Shown here: in pieces, positions 20,371 to 28,274 of the stretch | Numbering within the stretch: position 1 is the first letter of the stretch | Layout of the letters: each line of letters begins with the position of its first letter | NCBI RefSeq assembly: GCF_008386565.1 | Contig: NZ_VUKA01000003.1 | Location: 1 to 64,000 of the forward strand | DNA: 64,000 nucleotides | From: Teichococcus oryzae | GTDB taxonomy: Bacteria > Pseudomonadota > Alphaproteobacteria > Acetobacterales > Acetobacteraceae | Direction: 5' to 3' | Notes under the pieces: generated by a model | Databases searched by the model: none | What the model was told of the DNA's origin: nothing | Seen by the model: only the letters and a program-made list of their open reading frames with translations | Position numbers and translations under genes: made by a program

Positions 20371-21522
20371 TCAGGCGGGCAGCGACGTGCGGCTCCGGTC
20401 CGTGCGGAAGAAGCCGAGCTTGTCCTCGTCCAGCTCCGTGCCGATGCCGGGGCCTTCCGGCAGGTGGATGGCGAAGTCGCGGAACTCGATCCCGCTGGTG
20501 GCGAGCGTGTCGCGCAGCAGCAGCGGGCCGAACAGCTCCGTGCCCCAGGCGTGGTCGCCCAGCGTGGTGTAGAGGTGCAGCGCCGCCAGGGTGCCGATCG
20601 TCCCCTCCAGCATCGTGCCGCCGTAAAGGCCCAGCCCGGCGCTGCGCGCGATGGCGGCCACGGCGCGCGTGCCGGCCACGCCGCCATGCTTGGCGGGCTT
20701 CAGCGCCACCGCGTGGCAGGCCGCCTCCGTTACGTGGCGCAGCGCGTCCTGCGGCGTCGCGATACCTTCATCGCCCATGATGGCGAGACGCGGATTGGCG
20801 CGTTGCAGCCGCGCCATGGCGGCCACGTTCCAGGCCGCGACGGGCTGTTCCGCCATCGCCACGCCGGCTCCGGCCAGGGCGGGCAGGAAGCGGGCGGCGG
20901 TGGGCTCGTCCCAGGCCTGGTTCACGTCCACGCGGACGGAAGCCCGGCCCTCGAAGGCGCGCGCGATGGCGGCGACATGCGCCACGTCGTCCTCCGGCGC
21001 ATGGGCGCCGATCTTCAGCTTGAAGTCGCGGTGCCGGCGCAGCGCCAGCATCCGCTCGCCTTCCTCGATGTCGCGCGCCGTGTCGCCGCTGGCCAGCGTC
21101 CAGGCGAGCGGCAGATGGATGGCCTGCGGCCCACCCAGCAGGTCGGCCAGGCGGATGCCCCCGGCCCGCGCCACCGCGTCGTGCAGCGCCATGGAAAGGG
21201 CGGCCTTGGCGAAGAAATTGCCGCGCACGGCGCGGGCGATCCGGGCCTCGGCCAGGTTCAGCTGCGCCGCGTCCTGCCCCAGCATCGCTTCCGCGAGATA
21301 GGTGCCGACAATGGCGGCGATGCCTTCCGGGCTTTCCTCCCCCCAGCGGGGACCGCCGATGGTGCTGGCTTCCCCATAGCCCACGACGCCGCCGGCGGTG
21401 ACGCGGACGATCACCACATCCATGGCATCCACCGTGGCGAAGGACAGGTGGTGCGGGCGGATGGTCGGCACCCGGGCCGGAATCGCCTCGATGCGTTCGA
21501 TCGGCAGGCGCAGGCGCGGCAT
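20371..21522 (-). CDS. catB: Muconate cycloisomerase (enolase superfamily, MLE subgroup)
   Basis: 383 residues. Catalytic residues of the MLE subgroup are in place: K168-L-K170, D199 in VDVNQ, E225 in AEQP, D251 in MGDEG and K275 in ALKPAKHGG, with TMLEG following. It cyclises cis,cis-muconate to muconolactone. The ATG at 21522 gives the usual start (MPRLRLPIERIEAIPARVPT); upstream frame continues open but lies in the LysR promoter. With catC next to it, muconate rather than another MLE-subgroup substrate is most likely. Divergent from a LysR gene. Confidence 0.88.
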   Translation of the reverse strand: MPRLRLPIERIEAIPARVPTIRPHHLSFATVDAMDVVIVRVTAGGVVGYGEASTIGGPRWGEESPEGIAAIVGTYLAEAMLGQDAAQLNLAEARIARAVRGNFFAKAALSMALHDAVARAGGIRLADLLGGPQAIHLPLAWTLASGDTARDIEEGERMLALRRHRDFKLKIGAHAPEDDVAHVAAIARAFEGRASVRVDVNQAWDEPTAARFLPALAGAGVAMAEQPVAAWNVAAMARLQRANPRLAIMGDEGIATPQDALRHVTEAACHAVALKPAKHGGVAGTRAVAAIARSAGLGLYGGTMLEGTIGTLAALHLYTTLGDHAWGTELFGPLLLRDTLATSGIEFRDFAIHLPEGPGIGTELDEDKLGFFRTDRSRTSLPA

Positions 21523-21594
21523 GGGCGGGTCCTCCTGTTGGGCTTGCTGCCGGGCTGGGCAGCGAACCGCAGGAAAGCTGGTGAATTCCGTGCC

Positions 21595-21642
21595 TTCGAT
21601 CAATAATGCTCCGTCGAATGGATCGTTTGAAATTCTCGAATG
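21595..21642. promoter_or_regulatory. Repeated TCGAA elements in the catB/LysR divergent region
   Basis: TCGAATG occurs at 21614-21620 and again at 21636-21642 (22 bp apart, the second covering the LysR ATG), and the inverted half TTCGA at 21595-21599. Three half-sites on one face of the helix could be the LysR binding region. The ATAC-N7-GTAT site of classical CatR/BenM is not seen. Confidence 0.35.
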
Positions 21643-22545
21643 AACCTGAACCATCTCCGGCTGTTCCTGACCCTTGCTCGAACCCAGCATCTGGGCCGGG
21701 CCGCTGCGGACCTGGACCTGTCTTCCGCCACGCTGTCGCATCACCTGGCGGCGCTGGAGCGCAGCCTCGGCACCACCTTGTTCGACCGGGTCGGGCGGGG
21801 GATGCGCCTGACGGAAACGGGCGAGTTGCTGCGCGGCTTCGCCAGCCGCATCAACAACGAGGCCGAGGCGGCGCGTGCCGCCATCGCCGAGCAGGAGCGG
21901 GCGGAAAGCGGCACGCTGCGGCTCGGCGTGATTCATTCCTTCCACGCCAACCTGCTGCCCCGGCTGCTGGCGGAGTTCCTGTCCACCCATCCGGCGATCC
22001 GCGTCGAGGCGCGGGAGATGATCGCCAGCGACATCGAGGCGGGGCTGCTGGACGGCGCGCTGGATCTCGGCCTCGCCTTCGCCCCGGCGGGGCGGCCCGG
22101 CCTGGGCTGCGCCAAGCTTTTCGACGAGCCGCTCGTGCTCGTCACGGCGCGGAACAGCGCCTGGGCGGGCGCGCCGGCCGAGACCATCCCCCTCGCCCTC
22201 CTGCCCGCCCGCTTCGCCACCCGACGCATGATCGACGCCGCGCTGCAGGGGCGCTGGGCACCGCGGGTGGTGGCCGAGGTGGATGCCATCGGCTCCATCC
22301 TCGCTTTGGTGCGCAGCGGCGCGGTGGGCACCATCCTGTCCGCGCGCTCGGTGGTCGGAGAAGGGCTAGAATGCTGCCCCCTCACCGACCCGCCGCCGAT
22401 CCGGAGCGCCGCCCTGCTGTGGTGTTCCAGCCGCTACCAGAGCGCGGCGTCGCGCGCCTTCTCCACCCTTGTCCGCGCCAGGCTGGCCGAGCAGGATGCC
22501 GCCGGCATGCGCCGCCGCCCGGCACGGAACAGGCCGCCACGCTGA
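21640..22545 (+). CDS. LysR-family regulator, probably of the catBC operon
   Basis: 301 residues. The helix-turn-helix at 1-60 reads MNLNHLRLFLTLARTQHLGR and LDLSSATLSHHLAALERSLG; the effector domain follows with GTLRLGVIHSFHANLLPRLL. It is divergent from catB with only 117 bases between start codons, the classical arrangement for CatR-type regulators, so control of catBC in response to a muconate-like effector is the simplest inference. The wing sequence SHHLAALE replaces the more usual S..I..LE. No strong ribosome-binding site precedes the ATG. It converges with the NIPSNAP gene. Confidence 0.85.
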   Translation: MNLNHLRLFLTLARTQHLGRAAADLDLSSATLSHHLAALERSLGTTLFDRVGRGMRLTETGELLRGFASRINNEAEAARAAIAEQERAESGTLRLGVIHSFHANLLPRLLAEFLSTHPAIRVEAREMIASDIEAGLLDGALDLGLAFAPAGRPGLGCAKLFDEPLVLVTARNSAWAGAPAETIPLALLPARFATRRMIDAALQGRWAPRVVAEVDAIGSILALVRSGAVGTILSARSVVGEGLECCPLTDPPPIRSAALLWCSSRYQSAASRAFSTLVRARLAEQDAAGMRRRPARNRPPR

Positions 22546-22588
22546 CCGGCGCCGGCGATGGCCCGCACCGCCCCCTTCAGGCCGCGCC

Positions 22589-22912
22589 TCAATCCTGCCA
22601 GAGCGGCCGCATGAAGGGCGCCGGCATCAGCAGCTTGTTTTCCTGCGTCACCACCATGGGCCGCACCTTGGCGGCATAGGCCTTCCACGCCGGATCAGCG
22701 AGCAGCCGGCCGCGGCGCTCCGTCCGCTCCGCCAGATCCGCATAGGCCCAGAGATGGATGACCTGGTTCAGCGGCCCGAACTCCGTGGAATAATACCCCA
22801 CCAACCGCCCCAGGATCGGCTTCTGGATGGCAAGGCCCTCGGCCTCATACGCCGCCAGATAGGCGGCGGCCTGGCCGGGCTGAAGCGTGTAGATGCGTTC
22901 CTCGACAATCAC
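22589..22912 (-). CDS. NIPSNAP family protein
   Basis: 107 residues. Ferredoxin-like dimeric alpha/beta barrel fold: VIVEERIYTLQPGQAAAYLAAY, GRLVGYYSTEFGPLNQVIHLWAYADLAER and 'RPMVVTQENKLLMPAPF' are NIPSNAP signatures. The start is the GTG at 22912, with AAGGAAG 5-6 bases upstream; an in-frame ATG at 22969 adds Lys/Arg-rich residues and lies inside the operator. The molecular role of bacterial NIPSNAP proteins is not settled; they often sit in catabolic clusters. Here it is divergent from a GntR-headed sugar-acid-type operon and probably in the same regulon. Confidence 0.85.
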   Translation of the reverse strand: MIVEERIYTLQPGQAAAYLAAYEAEGLAIQKPILGRLVGYYSTEFGPLNQVIHLWAYADLAERTERRGRLLADPAWKAYAAKVRPMVVTQENKLLMPAPFMRPLWQD

Positions 22913-22963
22913 CGGAGCTTCCTTCTTCTGGCGGAAGGCCTTGCGGCTTTCGCGCTTTGGTCT

Positions 22964-22976
22964 TACCAATTTGGTA
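22964..22976. promoter_or_regulatory. Putative GntR operator TACCAA-T-TTGGTA
   Basis: A perfect 13-bp palindrome of the type bound by FadR-subfamily GntR proteins (TTGGTnnACCAA-like half-sites). Its last base is the first base of the gntR ATG, and it lies 52 bases upstream of the divergent NIPSNAP start. Binding would block both genes, giving autoregulation. The surrounding bases are the most AT-rich part of this intergenic region. Confidence 0.7.
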
Positions 22977-23734
22977 TGTCCAATACTGACTCAAGTCAAA
23001 AAAGCACCCTGCCTACGGCTCCTGCCCCGGCTTCCGATGAACGGAGCGGGCTGCTCGGCCGCCTGCTGACCTTCATCGCCTATCACCGGCTGCAGCCCGG
23101 CGACCGCCTGCCGGCGGAACGCGACCTGGCCGAGCGTTTCGGCGTCGGCCGCGGCGCGGTGCGGGAAGCGCTGGTGGTGCTGGAAACGCTGCGCATCGTG
23201 GAGCGGCGCCCGAATTCCGGCATCTATCTGCGCGCCGTGGAGAAGCAGGGCTCGATCGAGGCAATCGTGCTCCAGGCCGAGCTCGGCATCCCGCTGACCG
23301 GCGCCGAGGTGCGCGAGGTGGTGGAGCTGCGCCGCATCCTGGAGATGCAGGCCATGCGCCTCGCCGCCGAACGCCGCAGCGAGGATGACGTGCAGCGGCT
23401 GGACACCATCCTGGCGCAAGGCGCCGCCGCCGTGGCGGCGGGCGAGAACCTGGCCGACAACGACGCCGCCTTCCACCTGGCCATGGTGGAAGCCACGGGC
23501 AACCACGTCTTCCTGCGCGTGGTGCATGCCTTCTACCTGATGTCCCGCGGCCGCAGGCGCGCCTATTTCGCCGATGGCAACCGGGCGCCCCTGTCGCATC
23601 TCCAGCATGTGGCAATGCGCGACGCCGTGGCGGCCGGCGATCCGGACCGCGCCGAAGCGGCCATGGGCGGGCATTTGCGCGGCGTCGAAAGCTATTGGCT
23701 GGAATTGCTGGAGCGGCGCACGCGGGACGATTGA
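22976..23734 (+). CDS. GntR-family regulator, FadR subfamily (FCD domain)
   Basis: 252 residues. A winged helix-turn-helix (about 20-85) includes LQPGDRLPAERDLAERFGVG and RGAVREALVVLETLRIVERR. The FCD effector domain follows; its metal/ligand residues are visible around 'DNDAAFHLAMVEATGNHVFL' and 'LQHVAMRDAVAAGDPDRAE'. There is no Shine-Dalgarno sequence before the ATG, and the operator palindrome touches it, so the mRNA may be leaderless (inference). It heads an operon with three enolase-superfamily enzymes, a hydroxyacid dehydrogenase and a Bug receptor, and probably represses it until a sugar-acid-like ligand appears. Confidence 0.88.
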   Translation: MSNTDSSQKSTLPTAPAPASDERSGLLGRLLTFIAYHRLQPGDRLPAERDLAERFGVGRGAVREALVVLETLRIVERRPNSGIYLRAVEKQGSIEAIVLQAELGIPLTGAEVREVVELRRILEMQAMRLAAERRSEDDVQRLDTILAQGAAAVAAGENLADNDAAFHLAMVEATGNHVFLRVVHAFYLMSRGRRRAYFADGNRAPLSHLQHVAMRDAVAAGDPDRAEAAMGGHLRGVESYWLELLERRTRDD

Positions 23735-23772
23735 CGGCGCCGCGCGGCGCCACGGGGAGGAAACGCAAAAGA

Positions 23773-24912
23773 ATGAAGATCACCGACGTCACCTGCCATG
23801 TGCTGCAATCCAAGGTGGAGCAGCCCTTCACCTCGGCGCGGGGCTGGCTCTACACCACCCGCGCTTCCTGCATTGTCGAGATCTCGACCGATGCGGGCAT
23901 CACCGGCTGGGGCGAGTGCTACGGCCCCGCCGCGGTGAACAAGACCATCATCGAGACGCAGTACCGCCAGCGTGTGATCGGCCGCGACCCCTTCGATGTG
24001 GAGGTGGTGTGGGAGGATCTCTACAACCGCATCAAGGATTACGGCCTGACCGGCATGACCATCGCCGCGCTGTCGGGCATCGACATCGCGCTGTGGGACA
24101 TCATCGGCCGCGCGGTGGGCAAGCCGGCGCACAAGCTGATCGGCGGCGCGCACCGCACCGAGATCCAGGCCTATGCCACTGGCCTCTACTTCATCGACAT
24201 GGACCGGCTGGTGGAGGAAGCGGTCGAGGAGGCGCGGGAATACGTTGAGCAGGGCTTCCGCGCCATCAAGATGAAGATCGGCCTCGGCGACCCGAAGCTC
24301 GATCTGCGGCGCGTGGCGGCGGTGCGGGAGGCGATCGGGCCGGATGTGAAGCTCGCCGTGGATGCCAATCACTGCTTCACCGTGCCACAGGCCATCCGCC
24401 TCGGCCGCGCCATGGAGGAGCTGGACCTGCTCTGGTTCGAGGAGCCGATCTCCCCCGAGGATCATGACGGCTATGTGGAGGTGACGCGGGCGCTCGACAT
24501 GGCCGTGGCGGGCGGCGAAAACGATTTCACCCGATGGGGCTTCCGCGACGTTATCGCCCGCAAGGCGATGGACATCGTGCAGCCGGATGTTTGCGCGGCT
24601 GGCGGCATCAGCGAATGCCGCAAGATCGCCGCCATGGCCTCGGCGCATGGCGTGGAATGCGTGCCGCATGCCTGGGGCTCCGCCATCGGCCTCGCCGCCA
24701 CGGTGCAGTTCCTGGCGGCGCTTCCCGATACGCCGCCCGCCTTCCGCCCCATGCCGCCCATGCTGGAATTCGAGCAAACGCCGAACCCGCTGCGCGACCA
24801 TCTGGCCAAGGAGCCGATCGTGCAGAACCGCGGCACCGTCCGCGTGCCGGAAGGGCCTGGGCTCGGCATCGAGGTCGATCGCGCCGTGCTGGCGCAATAC
24901 AAGGTGGCCTGA
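23773..24912 (+). CDS. Mandelate racemase/muconate-lactonizing family enzyme (acid-sugar dehydratase-like), paralog 1
   Basis: 379 residues, enolase superfamily. The full MR-type catalytic set is present with the spacing of mandelate racemase: K166-M-K168, metal ligands D197, E223 (EEP) and E249 (GGEN), and the D272/H299 dyad (QPD, VPHAW). This geometry abstracts the alpha-proton of a carboxylate, usually giving dehydration or racemisation of an acid sugar. The N-terminal capping domain opens MKITDVTCHVLQSKVEQPFT. The substrate cannot be read from sequence. AGGAAACGC precedes the start, 38 bases after gntR. Confidence 0.87.
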   Translation: MKITDVTCHVLQSKVEQPFTSARGWLYTTRASCIVEISTDAGITGWGECYGPAAVNKTIIETQYRQRVIGRDPFDVEVVWEDLYNRIKDYGLTGMTIAALSGIDIALWDIIGRAVGKPAHKLIGGAHRTEIQAYATGLYFIDMDRLVEEAVEEAREYVEQGFRAIKMKIGLGDPKLDLRRVAAVREAIGPDVKLAVDANHCFTVPQAIRLGRAMEELDLLWFEEPISPEDHDGYVEVTRALDMAVAGGENDFTRWGFRDVIARKAMDIVQPDVCAAGGISECRKIAAMASAHGVECVPHAWGSAIGLAATVQFLAALPDTPPAFRPMPPMLEFEQTPNPLRDHLAKEPIVQNRGTVRVPEGPGLGIEVDRAVLAQYKVA

Positions 24913-24915
24913 GCG

Positions 24916-25908
24916 ATGCTTGTCGCCCTGACCGATCCGATCGACCCCGCCGGCGAGGCCGTGCTGCGCGGAGCCGGGCACGAGGTCGAGCTCGCCGCGC
25001 CGGGCGGGCTCGATGCCCTGCTGGCCCGCGCCGAGGCCGTGGTGGTGCGCCGCCAATTGCCCGACGACCTTTGCGCCCGCGCGCCGCGCCTGCTGGCGGC
25101 GGTGCGCCAGGGGGTGGGGGTGGACATGATCCCCATTCCCGACTGCACCGCGCATGGCGTTCTGGTGGCCAATGTGCCCGGCGCCAACGCGGATTCCGTG
25201 GCCGAGTTCGCCATCGCGCAGATGCTCGCCATCGCCCGCCGGGCGGAGGCGATGCACAACGCCCTGCTCGCCGATGGCTGGGACCGCGCGCGGGCGCGCA
25301 CGGCGGCGGCCTTCGAGCTGCGCGGCCGCACGCTGGGCCTTGTCGGCGTCGGCGCCGTGGGGCGGCGGCTGGCGGAGATCGCCGGCACCGGCTTCCGCAT
25401 GCGCGTGCTGGGCCACCGCCGCGACCGCGACGCCCTGCCGCCGGGCGTAGATTATGCATCGCTGGAAACGCTTTTTGCCGAAAGCGACTTCATCGTGCTC
25501 GCCTGCCCGCTGACGGAGGCGACGCGCGGCCTGGTTTCCAGCGCGCTATTGGGGCGGATGAAACCCGGCGCCTGGCTGCTGAACCTGGCGCGCGGCGCGG
25601 TGGTGCAGGAGGACGCGCTGCTGGAGGCGCTGCGCGGGGGCCGCATCGGCGGCGCCGCGCTTGATGTTTATGCCGCGCAGCCGCTTGCGCCGGACCATCC
25701 GCTGCGTGCCCTGTCCAATGTGCTGCTGACGCCGCATGCGGCGGGCCTCAGCCGGGAAGCGGTGCTGCGCATGAGCACCGGCGCGGCGGAGGAGGTGGTG
25801 CGCATCCTGCGCGGCGAACAGCCGCGCAACCTCGTCAACCCCGAAGCCTGGGAGGCCTCGCGCGCAAGGCGCCAGAGCCTCGGCCATCCGGAGATTGCCA
25901 CGGCATGA
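24916..25908 (+). CDS. D-2-hydroxyacid dehydrogenase, NAD(P)-dependent
   Basis: 330 residues. The Rossmann dinucleotide-binding motif GVGAVGRRLAEI is near residues 144-155. Catalytic elements of the D-isomer 2-hydroxyacid family follow: 'LLNLARGAVVQEDAL' (substrate Arg), 'DVYAAQPLAPDHPL' (Glu position occupied by Ala-Ala-Gln rather than the usual EEP), and 'LLTPHAAGLSREAV' (catalytic His in TPH). The Glu that normally pairs with His is thus not in its usual 'V-x-E-x-P' spelling. It starts 3 bases after the upstream enzyme and overlaps the next by ATGA. It likely reduces or oxidises a 2-keto or 2-hydroxy acid made by the neighbouring dehydratases. Confidence 0.87.
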   Translation: MLVALTDPIDPAGEAVLRGAGHEVELAAPGGLDALLARAEAVVVRRQLPDDLCARAPRLLAAVRQGVGVDMIPIPDCTAHGVLVANVPGANADSVAEFAIAQMLAIARRAEAMHNALLADGWDRARARTAAAFELRGRTLGLVGVGAVGRRLAEIAGTGFRMRVLGHRRDRDALPPGVDYASLETLFAESDFIVLACPLTEATRGLVSSALLGRMKPGAWLLNLARGAVVQEDALLEALRGGRIGGAALDVYAAQPLAPDHPLRALSNVLLTPHAAGLSREAVLRMSTGAAEEVVRILRGEQPRNLVNPEAWEASRARRQSLGHPEIATA

Positions 25909-27080
25909 AGATTTCCCGCGTGCAGGCCACCTGGTGCCGCGTGCCGATCCCCGAGGAACGCCGCTTCACCAGCGATTTCGGCCTGGTCTCGACCTTCGAT
26001 TCCGTCATTGTCCGCATCGACACCGAATGCGGCCTCACCGGCTGGGGCGAGGCCAAGGCGGGGGTGGGCAGCGCCGCCGCCTGCGCCGGCCTCGCCGCCA
26101 TCGTCAACGCGGATTACGCGCCCCTGCTGCTCGGGCAGGACCCGCGCGACATTTCCCGCCTGTGGGACGTGATGTACAACACCCCGCGCGAGGGCTACGC
26201 CATCGCCGATGGCCATGGCCTGCCGCAGCTCGGGCGGCGCGGGCTTTCGATCTCGGCCATCGCCGGCGTCGACATCGCGCTGTGGGACATCCTCGGCAAG
26301 TCGCTGGACGCGCCGGTCTGGCGGCTGCTGGGCGGGCGGCGGGCGGAGCGCATGCCGGCCTATGCCTCGGGCGGCTGGGCGGATGTCACCAAGATCGGCG
26401 CGCAGCTCAAGGGCTATTGCGACAAGGCCGGCTTCCGCGCGGTGAAGATGCGCGTCGGCGTGATGGATGGCTCGCCCGCCCGTTCCGCCGCCCGGGTGCG
26501 CGCGGCGCGGGAGGCGCTGGGGCCGGACATCCGCCTGATGGCCGATGCGCACGGCACCTGGACGGTGGCCGAGGCCCGCGCCTTCTGCCGCATGGTGGAA
26601 GACCTCGACCTGTTCTGGTTCGAGGAGCCGTGCAGCGCCGACGACAAGGCCGGCATGGCCGAGGTGCGGCGCTGTTCCACCGTGCCGATCAGCGCGGGCG
26701 AAAGCGAGTTCACCCGGCACGACTTCCGGGAGCTGGCCGAGCTGCGCGCGGCCGACGTGCTGCAGCCCGACCTCGCCATCGCCGGCGGCATCACCGAGGG
26801 GCTGCGCATCTCCGCCATCGCCTCGGCCTTCAACCTGCGCCTCGCGCCGCATCTGTGGTCCGGCGCGCCGGCCTTCGCCGCCGGGCTGCACCTCGCGGCG
26901 ACGCAAAGCGCCGGCTTCATCCTGGAATACTCGCTGGGCCACAACCCGATGCTGCACGACCTGATCGAGGAGGATTTTCCTGTGGAGGACGGCCATGTCG
27001 CCATCCCCGACCGGCCCGGCCTCGGCATCACCGTGCGGGACAGCTTTCTGCGCGAATACGGACAAAGGAGCGCCGCATGA
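25905..27080 (+). CDS. Mandelate racemase/muconate-lactonizing family enzyme, paralog 2
   Basis: 391 residues, enolase superfamily. Catalytic residues: K181-M-R183 (K-x-R rather than K-x-K), D214, E240 (FEEP), E266 (AGES), D289 (QPD) and H316 (APHLW). The intervals D-E 26, E-E 26, E-D 23 and D-H 27 equal those of mandelate racemase. K-x-R with D-H chemistry is typical of acid-sugar dehydratases in the MR subgroup. It overlaps the hydroxyacid dehydrogenase upstream and paralog 3 downstream by ATGA. Substrate unknown. Confidence 0.86.
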   Translation: MKISRVQATWCRVPIPEERRFTSDFGLVSTFDSVIVRIDTECGLTGWGEAKAGVGSAAACAGLAAIVNADYAPLLLGQDPRDISRLWDVMYNTPREGYAIADGHGLPQLGRRGLSISAIAGVDIALWDILGKSLDAPVWRLLGGRRAERMPAYASGGWADVTKIGAQLKGYCDKAGFRAVKMRVGVMDGSPARSAARVRAAREALGPDIRLMADAHGTWTVAEARAFCRMVEDLDLFWFEEPCSADDKAGMAEVRRCSTVPISAGESEFTRHDFRELAELRAADVLQPDLAIAGGITEGLRISAIASAFNLRLAPHLWSGAPAFAAGLHLAATQSAGFILEYSLGHNPMLHDLIEEDFPVEDGHVAIPDRPGLGITVRDSFLREYGQRSAA

Positions 27081-28216
27081 AGATCGCGGACATCGAAGCC
27101 TTCCCGACCTCCTTTCCGGTCCCGGAAAGCGCCCGCGTGGCGCTGGGCGTCGGCCGCGCGGTGAAGCGGGACGCGGTGGTGGTCAAGGTGACCACGGATG
27201 ACGGCATCGTCGGCTGGGGCGAAAGCCATCATGGCCGCGCCCACACCGCCGTCGCGGCGCTGCTGCAAACCACGCTCAGGCGCCTGGTGCTGGGCATGGA
27301 GGCCACCGACACGGTGGGCGTCTGGCAGAAGATCTATCGCGGCCAGCTCGCCAGCCACGGCATGGGCGCGGGCTGCGCGCTGGCCATGTCGGGGCTCGAC
27401 ATGGCGCTGTGGGACATCCGCGGCAAGGCGGCGGGATTGCCGCTCTACAAGCTGATGGGCGGCGCGGCGAGGCCGGTGCCCGCCTATGCGGGCGGCGTCG
27501 CGCTCGGCTACCAGCCGGCGGAGGAGCTGATCGCGGAAGCCGCGCCGCATCTGGAAGCCGGCTACCGCGCGCTGAAGCTGCGCATCGGCGACACCGTGCC
27601 GAACGACATCATGCGGATGGAAGCGGTGCGCAAGGCCTTCGGGTCGCAGATCGACATCCTGGCCGATGCCAACACCGCCTACAGCCTCGCCGATGCGCGG
27701 CGGGTGATGCCGGCCATGGACGCGTTGCAGATGGGCTGGCTGGAGGAGCCCTTCCCCGCCCATGACCGGCACGACTACGCCGTGGCGCGCGGCTATGGCC
27801 GCACCCCGCTCGCGGCCGGCGAGAACCATTTCACCCGCTTCGAGTTCATGCCGCTGCTGCAGGACAACGCCATCGGCATCTGGCAGCCCGACCTGTCCAA
27901 ATGCGGCGGCATCACCGAGGCGCTGCGGATCGCCGCCATCGCCTCGGCGCACAAGATCGCGGTGCATCCGCACAGCTCGATGACGGGGCTGAACCAGGCG
28001 GCCAGCATCCACTTCCTCTGCGCCATCGACAATGCGGGCTATTTCGAGGCCGACATCTCGCGCGGCAACCTGTTCCGCGACGCGCTGGTCAGCGAGCCCT
28101 GGCGGATCGGCGCGGATGGCTGCGTCCGCCCGCTGGAGGCGCCGGGCATCGGCGTCGAGGTCGATGAGGCATGGCTGCGCGCCCATCCGGCCATGGAGGG
28201 CCCCGGCTACGTCTGA
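27077..28216 (+). CDS. Mandelate racemase/muconate-lactonizing family enzyme, paralog 3
   Basis: 379 residues, enolase superfamily. Catalytic residues: K167-L-R169, D198, E223 (LEEP), E249 (AGEN), D272 (QPD) and H299 (HPHSS). It differs clearly from paralogs 1 and 2 in the capping domain (MKIADIEAFPTSFPVPESAR and GVGRAVKRDAVVV), so the three are unlikely to share one substrate. AAAGGAG precedes the overlapping ATG. This is the last enzyme before the Bug receptor of the operon. Confidence 0.86.
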   Translation: MKIADIEAFPTSFPVPESARVALGVGRAVKRDAVVVKVTTDDGIVGWGESHHGRAHTAVAALLQTTLRRLVLGMEATDTVGVWQKIYRGQLASHGMGAGCALAMSGLDMALWDIRGKAAGLPLYKLMGGAARPVPAYAGGVALGYQPAEELIAEAAPHLEAGYRALKLRIGDTVPNDIMRMEAVRKAFGSQIDILADANTAYSLADARRVMPAMDALQMGWLEEPFPAHDRHDYAVARGYGRTPLAAGENHFTRFEFMPLLQDNAIGIWQPDLSKCGGITEALRIAAIASAHKIAVHPHSSMTGLNQAASIHFLCAIDNAGYFEADISRGNLFRDALVSEPWRIGADGCVRPLEAPGIGVEVDEAWLRAHPAMEGPGYV

Positions 28217-28274
28217 CCCATTCCCGCGGTGACCGCCCCGGCAGAGGGCGGCGCCGCCTCAACAGGAGGCGTTC

